Assembly: GCA_002336805.1 (NCBI GenBank)
Contig: DDEZ01000002.1
Location: forward strand, 310,001-374,000
From: Bacteroidetes bacterium UBA1941
GTDB taxonomy: Bacteria > Bacteroidota > Bacteroidia > Chitinophagales > LD1
Reading direction: 5' to 3'
Length of the DNA stretch: 64,000 bases
Below are positions 1 through 7,885 of this stretch, piece after piece. Made by a program: the position numbers and the translations under genes. The notes under the pieces are model-generated. The model searched no databases and had not been told where the DNA came from. It worked only from the letters and a program-made list of their open reading frames with translations. The number at the start of each line of letters is the position of its first letter. Position 1 is the stretch's first letter.

Positions 1-343
1 ATTTGGCCTGTGCCGTTAGTCCCTTTTGGAGTAGTATCTTTGCGGCAAAGACCTCCTGCTGGAGTTTCTGCAGCGGGTCGGTTTCGGCGTTGTATTGTAT
101 CAGTGCCTGCAGCAGCTGCTTGTAGAGGATCGTCTTCTGTACGGCATAGTGGTTTCGGCTAAGGCCGGTGGCCCGGATAGCGGCGGTCTCGTCATAGGTG
201 CTTTGATTTTGCAGGGTCTGGTAGAGCGTGAGGGAAGCCCCTCCTTCCTTGAAGTGGCGGCGTAAAAACAGGTTGAAATAACGCTTTTCAGAACCAGTCA
301 GACCATTAATCAAATCAAAAAGAAAGTCTGAATGCGGCTTCAA
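1..343 (-). CDS. Unknown conserved protein, N-terminal fragment
   Basis: An open frame runs from position 343 leftwards off the window, so only about the first 114 residues are visible. The first plausible start is a TTG at 343 (protein begins LKPHSDFLFDLI); there is no ATG upstream before the reading frame becomes AT-rich. The visible part contains the segment LTGSEKRYFNLFLRRH and several helices rich in Leu, Gln and Lys. It resembles a Bacteroidota family of large hypothetical proteins with an early S-E-K-R-Y-F segment, which is recollection rather than a search. No catalytic motif is visible and no function can be given. It is divergent from the propeller protein to its right. Confidence 0.6.
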   Translation of the reverse strand, partial: MKPHSDFLFDLINGLTGSEKRYFNLFLRRHFKEGGASLTLYQTLQNQSTYDETAAIRATGLSRNHYAVQKTILYKQLLQALIQYNAETDPLQKLQQEVFAAKILLQKGLTAQAK

Positions 344-438
344 TATACCTCGCTTTTGGTCAAAAATACAAAATAGGCTGCATTTTAGACTTTTAATTTG
401 CAGTCAAATGTTTGGTTCTGTATAAATATAAGACAAGG

Positions 439-446
439 TTTCTTTG
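439..446 (+). promoter_or_regulatory. Weak -7 promoter element for propeller gene
   Basis: TTTCTTTG matches the Bacteroidota -7 consensus TAnnTTTG at all but one defined position and lies 16 nt before the ATG at 463. A TTTG at 411-414 is a possible -33 box, but its 24-nt spacing is longer than normal. This position argues that translation starts at 463 and not at an upstream in-frame ATG at 412. Confidence 0.3.
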
Positions 447-462
447 CAGTAAAATAGTAAGT

Positions 463-2541
463 ATGAAAAAGGCGATAACAATGATCCTGACACTCTGGCT
501 GACGGCCGGGACACATGCGGCGGACTGGACCAACTTTTCCAACTTTGCCTCGGTGACTGCTGTGCATGAGAACGGGGGCAAGCTTTGGGTAGCAGGCCGC
601 GGTGGCGTGATGGCGATAGATACCGCTACACTGCAAAAGACTTATTATGGCAAGACGGCTGGGCAGCTACCATCACTTATGATAGAAGACATGGCCTGTG
701 CCATCAATGGGACCACCTGGATAGGCACCTACGACATGGGCCTGGTGCGTGTGAGCAATGGACAGCTTACCAATTTCCATTTCGCGGACTCTACCATCAG
801 ACTGTATCATATAGCAGTAGACCGCTCCGGTATAGTCTGGTGTGCCACAGATGATGGCCTGTACAAAAATGACAATGGCACCTTCACAAAGATCAACTCG
901 CCTGCGACACTCAGTGGCGGCTGGGATGTCAAGGTACTGCCAAACGGCAAGATACTGCTGGCTTCCAGCCAGCCGGTGGTCTACGATCCAGTGACTAACA
1001 CTTCCTATACGCAGCCTACCACAGTTTTCGCGTACAGCAACTCCACTATAGAGGTCAAAGATTCTAACTCCTACTATTTTGCCTCAGATCATGGTGGTAT
1101 CATATCTGTGCATGATACCACGGTGACAGACATTTCTGATACAACTGTCTCTGATGGCTTTAGTGCTGAGATCAGGCAGCTCAAAAAACTGGCTGATGGC
1201 ACGCTCCTGGCGCTGAGATCTGATGGCAAAGTCTTTGCCTTCGACGGTAGCCACTGGGCGCCGTACATTCACTCCGCCATAGCAGAAGGAGCGGAACCTA
1301 CGCTGCTTTTCCAAAGGAGCTCAGGGGAGATCCTGGCAGCTGGTACCTATCACGGCGGCCTGCTCAAGAGCCTGACAGGTGCCACTGATATATCTATACA
1401 GAAATTTGGTATCTGGTCTGATATGATCAATGCTGTGAAGGCAAAGAACGACCATGAGCTATGGATCATGGGCGGCACGCAGATCGGGCTGTATGACATC
1501 CATACGGCAAGCTTTGTGAGGGTAGATGAACTGCCCGGTGCTGTAGCCAGCAATAGTGGAGGTGTAGCCGCCTGGAATGGCACCTACATAGCCTACGGCT
1601 ATGGTCATCTGTACCAATGGGATGGTAGCGCCTGGCAATCCCTGGCACTGTCAGGTTTGCCATCTGGCAGCATCCTTAGTGCTGCCTCTGACACTAGCGG
1701 CAATCTCTACCTCGGTGGTATGAGCGGCCTGTATGTGGTTCGTGGCACCAATGTAACAGCATATACTGCTACCAATACTCCCGTCTTTAATAACAATGAC
1801 CTGATCCGGGACATTCATTTTGATGCAGCTGGTAATACTGTGTGGATGGCCACTGTGCACGGGATAGTCAAATATAGCGGCGGTGCATTCACCCTCATCA
1901 ATGGTACCAATACACCAGCTATACAAGGATACGACTATATACAGTCTATCTCTCAGGACCCTGCTGGCATGATGTGGTTTGGCACGGCATACGGCGGCAT
2001 GATCACCTATGATGGTAGTAGCTATGCACTGCAGATGCTGCCCGGCTCCATGGGCAATCAGACCGTGAATGGTATAGCGTTTGACGGCACTACGATGTAT
2101 GTAGTGGATAATGTATATGGTTTCTGGATCAAGGAGAATGGGTCGTGGACCAACTACAACATGCACAACTCTGACCTGACAGCAGCCTACCTGTCATCCG
2201 CCACAGTAGACGGCAATCATAATGTCTGGATCACAGCATGGGACTACGGCTCCAGCAATGCCTTTGGGGTAGATGTCTACAATAAAAACGCAGTAGCCCT
2301 CGCAGTAAAAGAAATTTCTAACGTAGCGGTTACAGTTTATCCAAATCCTGCTACATCCCTGGTCAATATACAGGATGAAGCGCTCAGAGATGGCACTGTG
2401 ATCACGCTCACAGATGAGCTGGGCAGAACATATCCATTCACCCTGACCGCGCATCGGATAGATATCTCTGCCCTGGCAGCTGGTATCTACATAGTAGATG
2501 CACACACTGCTGCTGCACCGGTTCGTATCGTAAAGCAGTAG
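463..2541 (+). CDS. Secreted beta-propeller protein with T9SS type A sorting domain
   Basis: This 692-residue protein starts with a signal peptide (MKKAITMILTLWLTAGTHAA) and is followed by many repeated blades of the two-component-regulator-propeller/WD-like type, seen as recurring segments such as WIGTYDMGLVRV, WCATDDGLYK, WMATVHGIVKY and WFGTAYGGMI. Residues about 625-692 begin with VYPNPA and end in a short basic tail, the usual layout of a type A C-terminal domain recognised by the type IX secretion system. It should therefore be exported and anchored at, or released from, the cell surface. An in-frame ATG at 412 would add 17 residues ahead of the signal peptide and is unlikely. No kinase or receiver domain follows the propeller, so this is a stand-alone surface propeller. 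Its ligand is unknown. Confidence 0.85.
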   Translation: MKKAITMILTLWLTAGTHAADWTNFSNFASVTAVHENGGKLWVAGRGGVMAIDTATLQKTYYGKTAGQLPSLMIEDMACAINGTTWIGTYDMGLVRVSNGQLTNFHFADSTIRLYHIAVDRSGIVWCATDDGLYKNDNGTFTKINSPATLSGGWDVKVLPNGKILLASSQPVVYDPVTNTSYTQPTTVFAYSNSTIEVKDSNSYYFASDHGGIISVHDTTVTDISDTTVSDGFSAEIRQLKKLADGTLLALRSDGKVFAFDGSHWAPYIHSAIAEGAEPTLLFQRSSGEILAAGTYHGGLLKSLTGATDISIQKFGIWSDMINAVKAKNDHELWIMGGTQIGLYDIHTASFVRVDELPGAVASNSGGVAAWNGTYIAYGYGHLYQWDGSAWQSLALSGLPSGSILSAASDTSGNLYLGGMSGLYVVRGTNVTAYTATNTPVFNNNDLIRDIHFDAAGNTVWMATVHGIVKYSGGAFTLINGTNTPAIQGYDYIQSISQDPAGMMWFGTAYGGMITYDGSSYALQMLPGSMGNQTVNGIAFDGTTMYVVDNVYGFWIKENGSWTNYNMHNSDLTAAYLSSATVDGNHNVWITAWDYGSSNAFGVDVYNKNAVALAVKEISNVAVTVYPNPATSLVNIQDEALRDGTVITLTDELGRTYPFTLTAHRIDISALAAGIYIVDAHTAAAPVRIVKQ

Positions 2542-2591
2542 GACACCACCCTTTTAGTTTGGTTATTTTGATGAGGTTTTGTTCGACCCGT

Positions 2592-2622
2592 ATCAGTCTG
2601 TGCGCCTGTAGCACAGACTGAT
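2592..2622 (+). terminator. 12-bp perfect hairpin after propeller gene
   Basis: ATCAGTCTGTGC (2592-2603) and GCACAGACTGAT (2611-2622) pair perfectly around a 7-nt loop, 50 nt after the stop at 2541. Only a short T-rich stretch (TTCATTAT) follows, so termination strength is uncertain. A second, weaker stem (AGCAGA 2658-2663 with TCTGCT 2671-2676) lies downstream. Confidence 0.6.
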
Positions 2623-2720
2623 TTCATTATGATCGTACGCTTAGGTCTGATCCGGAGAGCAGATCGCGGCTCTGCTGTCTACTATCCCTGTCGGTACACA
2701 GCAGGTTGTTTATCATCTGC

Positions 2721-2751
2721 TTGGAGTTGTGCTAGCCAAGGTCTACCTTTA
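2721..2751 (+). promoter_or_regulatory. Candidate promoter of sigma factor gene
   Basis: TTG at 2721-2723, a 20-nt spacer and TACCTTTA at 2744-2751 (one mismatch to TAnnTTTG) give a Bacteroidota housekeeping promoter. The predicted transcript start near 2757 leaves about 18 nt before the TTG start codon at 2775, which supports that start. Confidence 0.4.
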
Positions 2752-2774
2752 AACAAACCAAAAAGAAACTCCCT

Positions 2775-3365
2775 TTGTCCAAAAACGCTTCTGGTCCGTT
2801 TTTGAGTGATGAAGAGTTGGTACATCGCTACCGAAACTCTCATGATACTGCCTATATAGGGGAGCTATATGTGCGCTATACCCACCTCGTGTATGGCGTT
2901 TGCCTGAAGTACTTTCACAATGATGCTGACGCACAGGATGCCGTCATGCAGATTTTCGAGAAGCTGATAGTAGAGCTCAAAAAACACCACGTCGAGACTT
3001 TCCGCCCGTGGCTGCATACGGTGGTCAAGAACCACTGTATGATGCACTTCCGCAAGGAAGCAGCAGCTACCAAAAAGGAAACCCAGCTGCTAAATAATGT
3101 CAAAGGGTCTGTGGAAAATGCCGAGTCAGATCATCAAGAGAGCGAGCAGGAAAAAGAGCTGATGGCGCAGCACCTGTCATCGGGCCTCACGGTATTGAAG
3201 GAAGAGCAGCGGCGTTGCGTAGAGTTGTTTTACCTACAGGGGCGCAGCTACCAGCAGATAGCAGAGGAGACCGGCTACTCACTGAATGAAGTGAAGAGCT
3301 ACATACAAAACGGGAAAAGGAATTTGAAAATATATATCACGGACAAGAGCAATGGCAAAGCCTAA
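2775..3365 (+). CDS. Sigma-70 family (ECF-like) RNA polymerase sigma factor
   Basis: This 196-residue protein has the two-domain layout of an ECF sigma factor. Region 2 spans about residues 13-95 (ELYVRYTHLVYGVCLKYF, then DAVMQIFEKL), and region 4 about 130-185, with a helix-turn-helix (SYQQIAEETGYSLNEVKSYI). It should bind core RNA polymerase and direct transcription of an unknown regulon. The start is a TTG at 2775; the next in-frame Met falls inside region 2. The gene's last 14 nt overlap the start of the following gene. That gene encodes a membrane protein with a cytoplasmic N-terminus, the common arrangement for a sigma factor and its partner. Confidence 0.85.
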   Translation: MSKNASGPFLSDEELVHRYRNSHDTAYIGELYVRYTHLVYGVCLKYFHNDADAQDAVMQIFEKLIVELKKHHVETFRPWLHTVVKNHCMMHFRKEAAATKKETQLLNNVKGSVENAESDHQESEQEKELMAQHLSSGLTVLKEEQRRCVELFYLQGRSYQQIAEETGYSLNEVKSYIQNGKRNLKIYITDKSNGKA

Positions 3366-4536
3366 AAATATCATCCTCACAGAGGAGGGCGTGATCACGC
3401 AGGAGGCGCTGCTGGCCTATGCCCAGGGCCGTCTGAGCCCTGAGGAGATAGCTCAGGTAGACAAACTGCTGCGCGATGACCCCTTTGCGCAGGAGGCGCT
3501 GGATGGTGTCAGGAATAGTGCCGCTGCTGCAGGGATGGATACAGCCGTGACAGCGATCAACTCCCGCCTGCGCGAAAAGGCCGGTATGCGGGAGAAAAAG
3601 CGCAAGGGTGTAGAGATACACTGGGCCACCTATGCCTACGCCGCCATGATAGCAGGTGTCCTGCTAGGTCTGGGATTTGTGATGGTGCACTTCATGCAGC
3701 AGAATGATACCCCGATCGCAATGAATAAGGCCGTGCCGCAGGCAGAGGAGAGCATACCGGTGACCGAGCAGAAGATCTCACCGGCACCCCCTGTGACGGA
3801 TACGGTCCGTCAGGCAGATGCCGTACAGCCTCCGGCTACTGATACGATCAGAATGATGACTCAAAACCAAGGTGCGATCCCCGTCAGTGGCAATGTTTCA
3901 TCGTCCACGCAGGGACATACTCAGAGCCCGGCTACGCAGTCCGCTCTCAAAATACCTGTAACTAGTTCAGGTGCCACCAGCGCCTTCACTCCTGCGGCAG
4001 ATAGAAAGGCTGCAGTGCAGCCAGATGCTGTGGTCTCTGCCAAGGCCGCAGCCCCGCCGGCTGCAGAAGTAGCTGCCAGCAAAATGGAAAATCGTGCCGA
4101 CAACGCGATGACAGACAAGAATGCGGCCAAGCCTGTCATTATTAGCCAGACCAAGGCGGAGGCAAAGAAAGAAAAGGCTAATGCCACAGCGGCGGACAAT
4201 ATGAAAGAAGCCAGAGCGCTCTTTGACGCAGGCGACTTTAAAGAAGCTGCAAAAAAATATGACAAGGTACTGTCAGATCAGCCGGAGAATATGGACGCGC
4301 TTTTCTTTGGCGGTATATGCGAGTATAAGAATGGCAAGCTAAAGCCGGCCGAGAAAAACTTTGACAAGCTGATCAAGTCCGGCCAATATGTAGATGGATC
4401 AAAGTGGTATAAGGCAAATGTCCTCATAGACCGTGGCAAAAAGGACGAGGCAAAGCAGCTCCTCAAAGAGCTGAGCACTACGTCCAATCCATATAAGGAC
4501 CGTGCCATAAAGAAGTACGACGAGGTACAGAAATAA
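3352..4536 (+). CDS. Anti-sigma-like single-pass membrane protein with C-terminal TPR
   Basis: This 394-residue protein begins inside the sigma factor gene, so the two are translationally coupled. Residues 1-90 are soluble and include a helical segment (LLAYAQGRLSPEEIAQVDKL) resembling the N-terminal part of Bacteroidota anti-sigma/zinc-finger-like proteins, without the Cys-His zinc ligands. One membrane helix lies at about 92-114. Residues 115-270 are a low-complexity Ala/Pro/Thr/Lys linker. Residues about 280-394 contain tetratricopeptide-type helices (ARALFDAGDFKEAAKKYDKV and two further repeats). The likely role is to hold the sigma factor at the membrane while the TPR part senses a periplasmic protein. 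This is inferred from order and topology, not shown. Confidence 0.7.
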   Translation: MAKPKNIILTEEGVITQEALLAYAQGRLSPEEIAQVDKLLRDDPFAQEALDGVRNSAAAAGMDTAVTAINSRLREKAGMREKKRKGVEIHWATYAYAAMIAGVLLGLGFVMVHFMQQNDTPIAMNKAVPQAEESIPVTEQKISPAPPVTDTVRQADAVQPPATDTIRMMTQNQGAIPVSGNVSSSTQGHTQSPATQSALKIPVTSSGATSAFTPAADRKAAVQPDAVVSAKAAAPPAAEVAASKMENRADNAMTDKNAAKPVIISQTKAEAKKEKANATAADNMKEARALFDAGDFKEAAKKYDKVLSDQPENMDALFFGGICEYKNGKLKPAEKNFDKLIKSGQYVDGSKWYKANVLIDRGKKDEAKQLLKELSTTSNPYKDRAIKKYDEVQK

Positions 4537-4537
4537 C

Positions 4538-5536
4538 CTACCAGCGGATCAGCGTACTGGCCCACATAAAGCCGCTGCCAAAAGCCGCAAGGCATACGAG
4601 GTCTCCCTCTTTTACACGCCCTTCCTCCCATGCCTCCGTGAGCGCGATAGGTATAGAGCCGGCTGTGGTATTGCCGTACTTGTGTATGTTAGACACTACC
4701 TGCTCATCCCGCAGCCCCAGTTCCTTTTGTACAGCCTGCGTGATACGGGCATTGGCCTGGTGCGGTACGAATATGTCTATGTCTGATTCTTTCAGGTTAT
4801 TGGCTGTCAGCGCCTCGCGGATCACCTCGGGAAAGTACCTCACAGCATGCTGGAAGACCATCTTGCCATTCATATGTGGCAGCATGGAGCCATCGTCCAG
4901 CATCTCGTGTGTGATGCGCTGTTTGCGCTTGCTGCCTATATGCTCTACCATCAGCTCCTCTGCATGCGCACCATCAGAGTGCAGGTGTGTGGAGAGCACA
5001 CCCTTGCCGGCATCAGCGTGTGCCTCCAGCAGCAGTGCACCTGCACCGTCGCCAAAGATCACCGCCATATTGCGGCCACGGTCACTGATCTCCATTACGT
5101 TTGACTGGATCTCCGAGCCTATCACGAGTACCTTTTTGGCAAAACCTGTACGGATATACTGGTCTGCCAGTGAGAGTGCATATACGAAGCCTCCGCACTG
5201 CTGGCGGATATCAAAGCAGGGGATCTGCCGCAGGCCCAGCTCACGCTGTGCCAGCACACCACAGCCCGGGAAGTAATAGTCCGGGCTCAGCGTAGCAAAT
5301 ACGACCATGTCTATCTCCTCAGGCCTGCATCCGGCGCGGTCCATGGCTATACGGGCGGCTTTGGCCCCCATATTAGATACAGTATCTACTCCTTCTTTGA
5401 AAAAACGACGCTCACGTATACCCGTACGCTCTACGATCCACTCATCAGATGTATCCATCTGTGCAGCGAGCGCTGCATTGGTCACTATGGTCTCGGGCAG
5501 GTAGTAGCCGAGGCCAGTCACTTTACTATAGGGCAT
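4538..5536 (-). CDS. fabH: 3-oxoacyl-ACP synthase III (KAS III)
   Basis: This 332-residue thiolase-fold enzyme condenses an acyl-CoA starter with malonyl-ACP to begin a fatty acid chain. The catalytic triad is visible: Cys114 in RQQCGGF, His259 in VPHQAN and Asn289 in KYGNTTAGS. The dimer-interface and CoA-binding motifs (DEWIVERTGI near 31-40, and the glycine-rich GDGAGALLL near 162-170) are intact and length is normal. It follows the YHS lipoprotein gene by only 3 nt, suggesting one transcript. Two housekeeping fabH copies are common in Bacteroidota, so this could be the primary or the secondary enzyme. Its stop lies 1 nt from the stop of the convergent TPR gene. Confidence 0.9.
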   Translation of the reverse strand: MPYSKVTGLGYYLPETIVTNAALAAQMDTSDEWIVERTGIRERRFFKEGVDTVSNMGAKAARIAMDRAGCRPEEIDMVVFATLSPDYYFPGCGVLAQRELGLRQIPCFDIRQQCGGFVYALSLADQYIRTGFAKKVLVIGSEIQSNVMEISDRGRNMAVIFGDGAGALLLEAHADAGKGVLSTHLHSDGAHAEELMVEHIGSKRKQRITHEMLDDGSMLPHMNGKMVFQHAVRYFPEVIREALTANNLKESDIDIFVPHQANARITQAVQKELGLRDEQVVSNIHKYGNTTAGSIPIALTEAWEEGRVKEGDLVCLAAFGSGFMWASTLIRW

Positions 5537-5539
5537 CGA

Positions 5540-5830
5540 TTACTTTTGCGTGAGGTATTTAGACGGCTCTTTCTTGAATTCATCCTTGCACTCAGTGCTG
5601 CAGAAGCCATAGGTCTTGCCATCATACACTGCTGTGTCCGCTATATTACCATCTTTTACAGGCATGCCGCACACCAGGTCCTTTGGCGATCCGAGTGCAG
5701 CAGCAGATATAGCTACTCCGGACTGCGGGGCAGGAGCGGAGATGTCTTTTGCCGGAGCTGTTTCCTTATTGCCACAGGCGCTCATGATCAGGCCTGCCGC
5801 GCAGAATACGATTACATGAAGTGCTTTCAT
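5540..5830 (-). CDS. YHS-domain lipoprotein
   Basis: This 96-residue protein has a lipoprotein signal peptide with lipobox IMSAC (Cys19), a short Ala/Pro linker, and a C-terminal YHS domain (about residues 52-93). The domain shows the expected metal-site cysteines: CGMPV, then YGFCSTECKDEF. YHS domains occur in copper and heavy-metal handling proteins, so a periplasmic metal-binding or metal-sensing role is plausible; the substrate is not known. It is the first gene of a probable two-gene transcript with fabH, an unexpected partner. Confidence 0.8.
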   Translation of the reverse strand: MKALHVIVFCAAGLIMSACGNKETAPAKDISAPAPQSGVAISAAALGSPKDLVCGMPVKDGNIADTAVYDGKTYGFCSTECKDEFKKEPSKYLTQK

Positions 5831-5882
5831 TTTTATCTTCTGGTTTTGTGATTAATGTGCGCTTTCATTGATTTTTCACTGT

Positions 5883-5912
5883 CAAAACTACGATAAAATC
5901 TATATCACCAAA
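5883..5912 (-). promoter_or_regulatory. Bacteroidota promoter of the YHS-fabH transcript
   Basis: Read on the minus strand, TTTG (5912-5909), an 18-nt spacer and TAGTTTTG (5890-5883) match the -33/-7 consensus. Predicted transcription starts near 5877, giving a leader of about 47 nt before the ATG at 5830. Confidence 0.55.
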
Positions 5913-5951
5913 GTATAGTGGCTCCGGCTACACAATGCGGATAGTTTGGAG

Positions 5952-5959
5952 TAATTTTG
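5952..5959 (+). promoter_or_regulatory. -7 element for the NifU-family gene
   Basis: TAATTTTG is a perfect TAnnTTTG match 18 nt before the ATG at 5978. No clear TTG box sits 19-20 nt upstream, so the promoter may be weak or activator-dependent. Confidence 0.45.
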
Positions 5960-5977
5960 CAGCCTGATTTATAAAAC

Positions 5978-6574
5978 ATGAGTATACCTACAGTCATAGA
6001 AATATATACCGAGAGCACGCCAAATCCTGATAGCCAGATGTTTGTGACAAACCTGCACCTGCTCCCAAACTATGTGGCAGACTTTAAGACCAAAGAAGCT
6101 GCCGGTGAGTCTGAGCTGGCACAGCGCCTTTTTGAGATACCATTCGTCAGTGCGGTGTTTATCTCCAATAACTTTGTGACCGTTACCAAAAAAGCTGACT
6201 ACGAGTGGTATGAGATCACGCCTGAGCTCCGAGAGGCTATCCGCTCTTTCCTGGCCTCCGGCAAGGCTCCTGTGTCAAAGGCGCTCTTTGAGAAAGGCAA
6301 TCCGGAACCTGCCGCACAAAGCAATAATAATGCTACAGAAGCTGACCCCGAGACCAAGATCAAAGAACTGCTCGATAAATACGTAAAGCCTGCTGTGGAG
6401 GCAGATGGCGGTCACATCGCATTCCGCTCTTTCACAGAGGGTGTGGTAAATCTGGCCCTGCAGGGATCATGCAGCGGCTGCCCCTCTTCGTCTATCACGC
6501 TGAAATCCGGTATAGAGGGCCTGCTCAAGCGCATGGTGCCTGAAGTAAAGGAAGTAGTAGCTATAGAAGAGTAA
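5978..6574 (+). CDS. NifU/Nfu-type iron-sulfur cluster carrier
   Basis: This 198-residue protein has an N-terminal Nfu scaffold domain (residues about 6-95, starting IYTESTPNPDSQMF) and a C-terminal NifU-type domain (about 125-196). The C-terminal domain carries the cluster-binding CxxC (Cys165 and Cys168 in GSCSGCPSS). It should assemble or deliver Fe-S clusters to apoproteins in the cytoplasm. Such clusters would be needed by MtaB further along the window. The gene stands alone, with its own -7 element. Its stop codon is separated by a single base from the stop of the convergent serine hydrolase. Confidence 0.88.
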   Translation: MSIPTVIEIYTESTPNPDSQMFVTNLHLLPNYVADFKTKEAAGESELAQRLFEIPFVSAVFISNNFVTVTKKADYEWYEITPELREAIRSFLASGKAPVSKALFEKGNPEPAAQSNNNATEADPETKIKELLDKYVKPAVEADGGHIAFRSFTEGVVNLALQGSCSGCPSSSITLKSGIEGLLKRMVPEVKEVVAIEE

Positions 6575-6575
6575 T

Positions 6576-7763
6576 CTACTGAGCGGCGACCTGGTCTATG
6601 GTCTCCTCTTCTACGCCTTTCAGCATATTCCAGATAGGATCTGTCCAGTAGTTGGCCTGGTTTAGCCTGTTGCTCAGGATGATGATCGTAGTATTGTCAC
6701 GCAGGTTGCGGGCAAAAACGTTGTTATTGCCATGCCACCAGCCATTGTGATAGATGATGTTATTGCCATCAGCCTGCTTCACCATCCGCCAGCCGTAGCC
6801 ATAGTTGCGCGCATTGCAGTCTGGAAATGACACCCGCTCAAAGCTGCGTGGTTTGTAGGCTTCTGCCATAGTCTCTTCAGATATTACCTTGCCGGTGCGC
6901 AGGGCATTGTCCCACTTCAGCATATCTTCTACGGTAGAGAAGATACCCTTGTCACCCACAGCACCGTCAAAACAAACATCGCTCAGCTTGCGGCCATAGG
7001 CGTCGTGCGTAGTAGCACAGCTGCGCGGCATAGAGTCTTCATAGTCGAAGACATAACTATGCGTCATGCCGAGAGGCGCGAAGATCGAGTCCTGTATGTA
7101 TTTCTGAAACTTCATGCCTGTAGCCTGCTGTACGATAGCTGCCAGTAGGGCATAGTTAGAATTGCTGTATTCAAAACGGGTATCCGGCCGGAAGAGCAGG
7201 CGGGGCTTTTTGGTGCAAAACACATCTACCACATCCATATTGCTCATGTAGTGCTGGCGGTCTGTGATGTAGCGATTGTCCATATAGACATAGTCCGGCA
7301 GGCCGGAGCGATGATCCAGCAGCATACGCACGGTCAAACTGTAAGGGAAAGCCGGGAAAAACTGATTGATAGAGTCGTCGAGAGAGAGTTTGCCGGCTTC
7401 TGCCAGCTTCAGCACCGCAGTAGCGGTGAAGGTCTTGCTGACGGATGCGAGCTCAAAGGGAGTATTGGGGTCCAGCGGTTTGCGGCTAGCTATATCGCTG
7501 TAGCCAAAGCTTTCCTCGTAGATAGGGCGGCCATTATGAGCTACCAGCACCACGCCGTTAAATTTCTCAGCGGTGTGCCTGTGGTTGAAATAGCGGGTGA
7601 GAAGTGAATTGACCGTCAGCTCAGCATCTGTGAGCGGTATGGTCATCTCCTGAGTGGTTTCCCCGTTGGTCACGCTGCCGGTCACTATACCCCCTGAGGA
7701 GCGGCCGATGTGCGTCAGCGAAAATGTTAAAAAGGCCAGTAGCGCGTACTTCTTCCAGATCAT
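6576..7763 (-). CDS. Exported serine hydrolase, beta-lactamase/PBP-like (class C family)
   Basis: This 395-residue protein has a short N-terminal hydrophobic segment (about 5-20) acting as a signal peptide or anchor, followed by a beta-lactamase/transpeptidase-like fold. The nucleophile motif SxxK is Ser107-Lys110 (ELASVSKTF), the YxN motif is in FEYSNSNYA near residue 198, and the third box is the HNGWWHGNN segment near 340. In this broad family members act as D-amino peptidases, esterases or unknown hydrolases; true beta-lactamase activity cannot be concluded. It stands alone, convergent with the NifU gene. Confidence 0.82.
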   Translation of the reverse strand: MIWKKYALLAFLTFSLTHIGRSSGGIVTGSVTNGETTQEMTIPLTDAELTVNSLLTRYFNHRHTAEKFNGVVLVAHNGRPIYEESFGYSDIASRKPLDPNTPFELASVSKTFTATAVLKLAEAGKLSLDDSINQFFPAFPYSLTVRMLLDHRSGLPDYVYMDNRYITDRQHYMSNMDVVDVFCTKKPRLLFRPDTRFEYSNSNYALLAAIVQQATGMKFQKYIQDSIFAPLGMTHSYVFDYEDSMPRSCATTHDAYGRKLSDVCFDGAVGDKGIFSTVEDMLKWDNALRTGKVISEETMAEAYKPRSFERVSFPDCNARNYGYGWRMVKQADGNNIIYHNGWWHGNNNVFARNLRDNTTIIILSNRLNQANYWTDPIWNMLKGVEEETIDQVAAQ

Positions 7764-7839
7764 CTATCAGCAGGGTTTGCCTTTCTTTTTCGTAAAAACA
7801 TGACGAATGTTACGATTCAGACGGCTGTTCATAATTATC

Positions 7840-7860
7840 TCCGATTTGTGGAAAATCGGA
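7840..7860 (-). terminator. Small hairpin downstream of the MoxR-VWA pair
   Basis: TCCGATTT (7840-7847) pairs with AAATCGGA (7853-7860) around a 5-nt loop, about 26 nt beyond the stop at 7886 on the minus strand. No T-run follows, so it could equally be an mRNA 3' stabiliser. Confidence 0.35.
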
Positions 7861-7885
7861 AAATATCCCGAAACCTGCAAGAATT

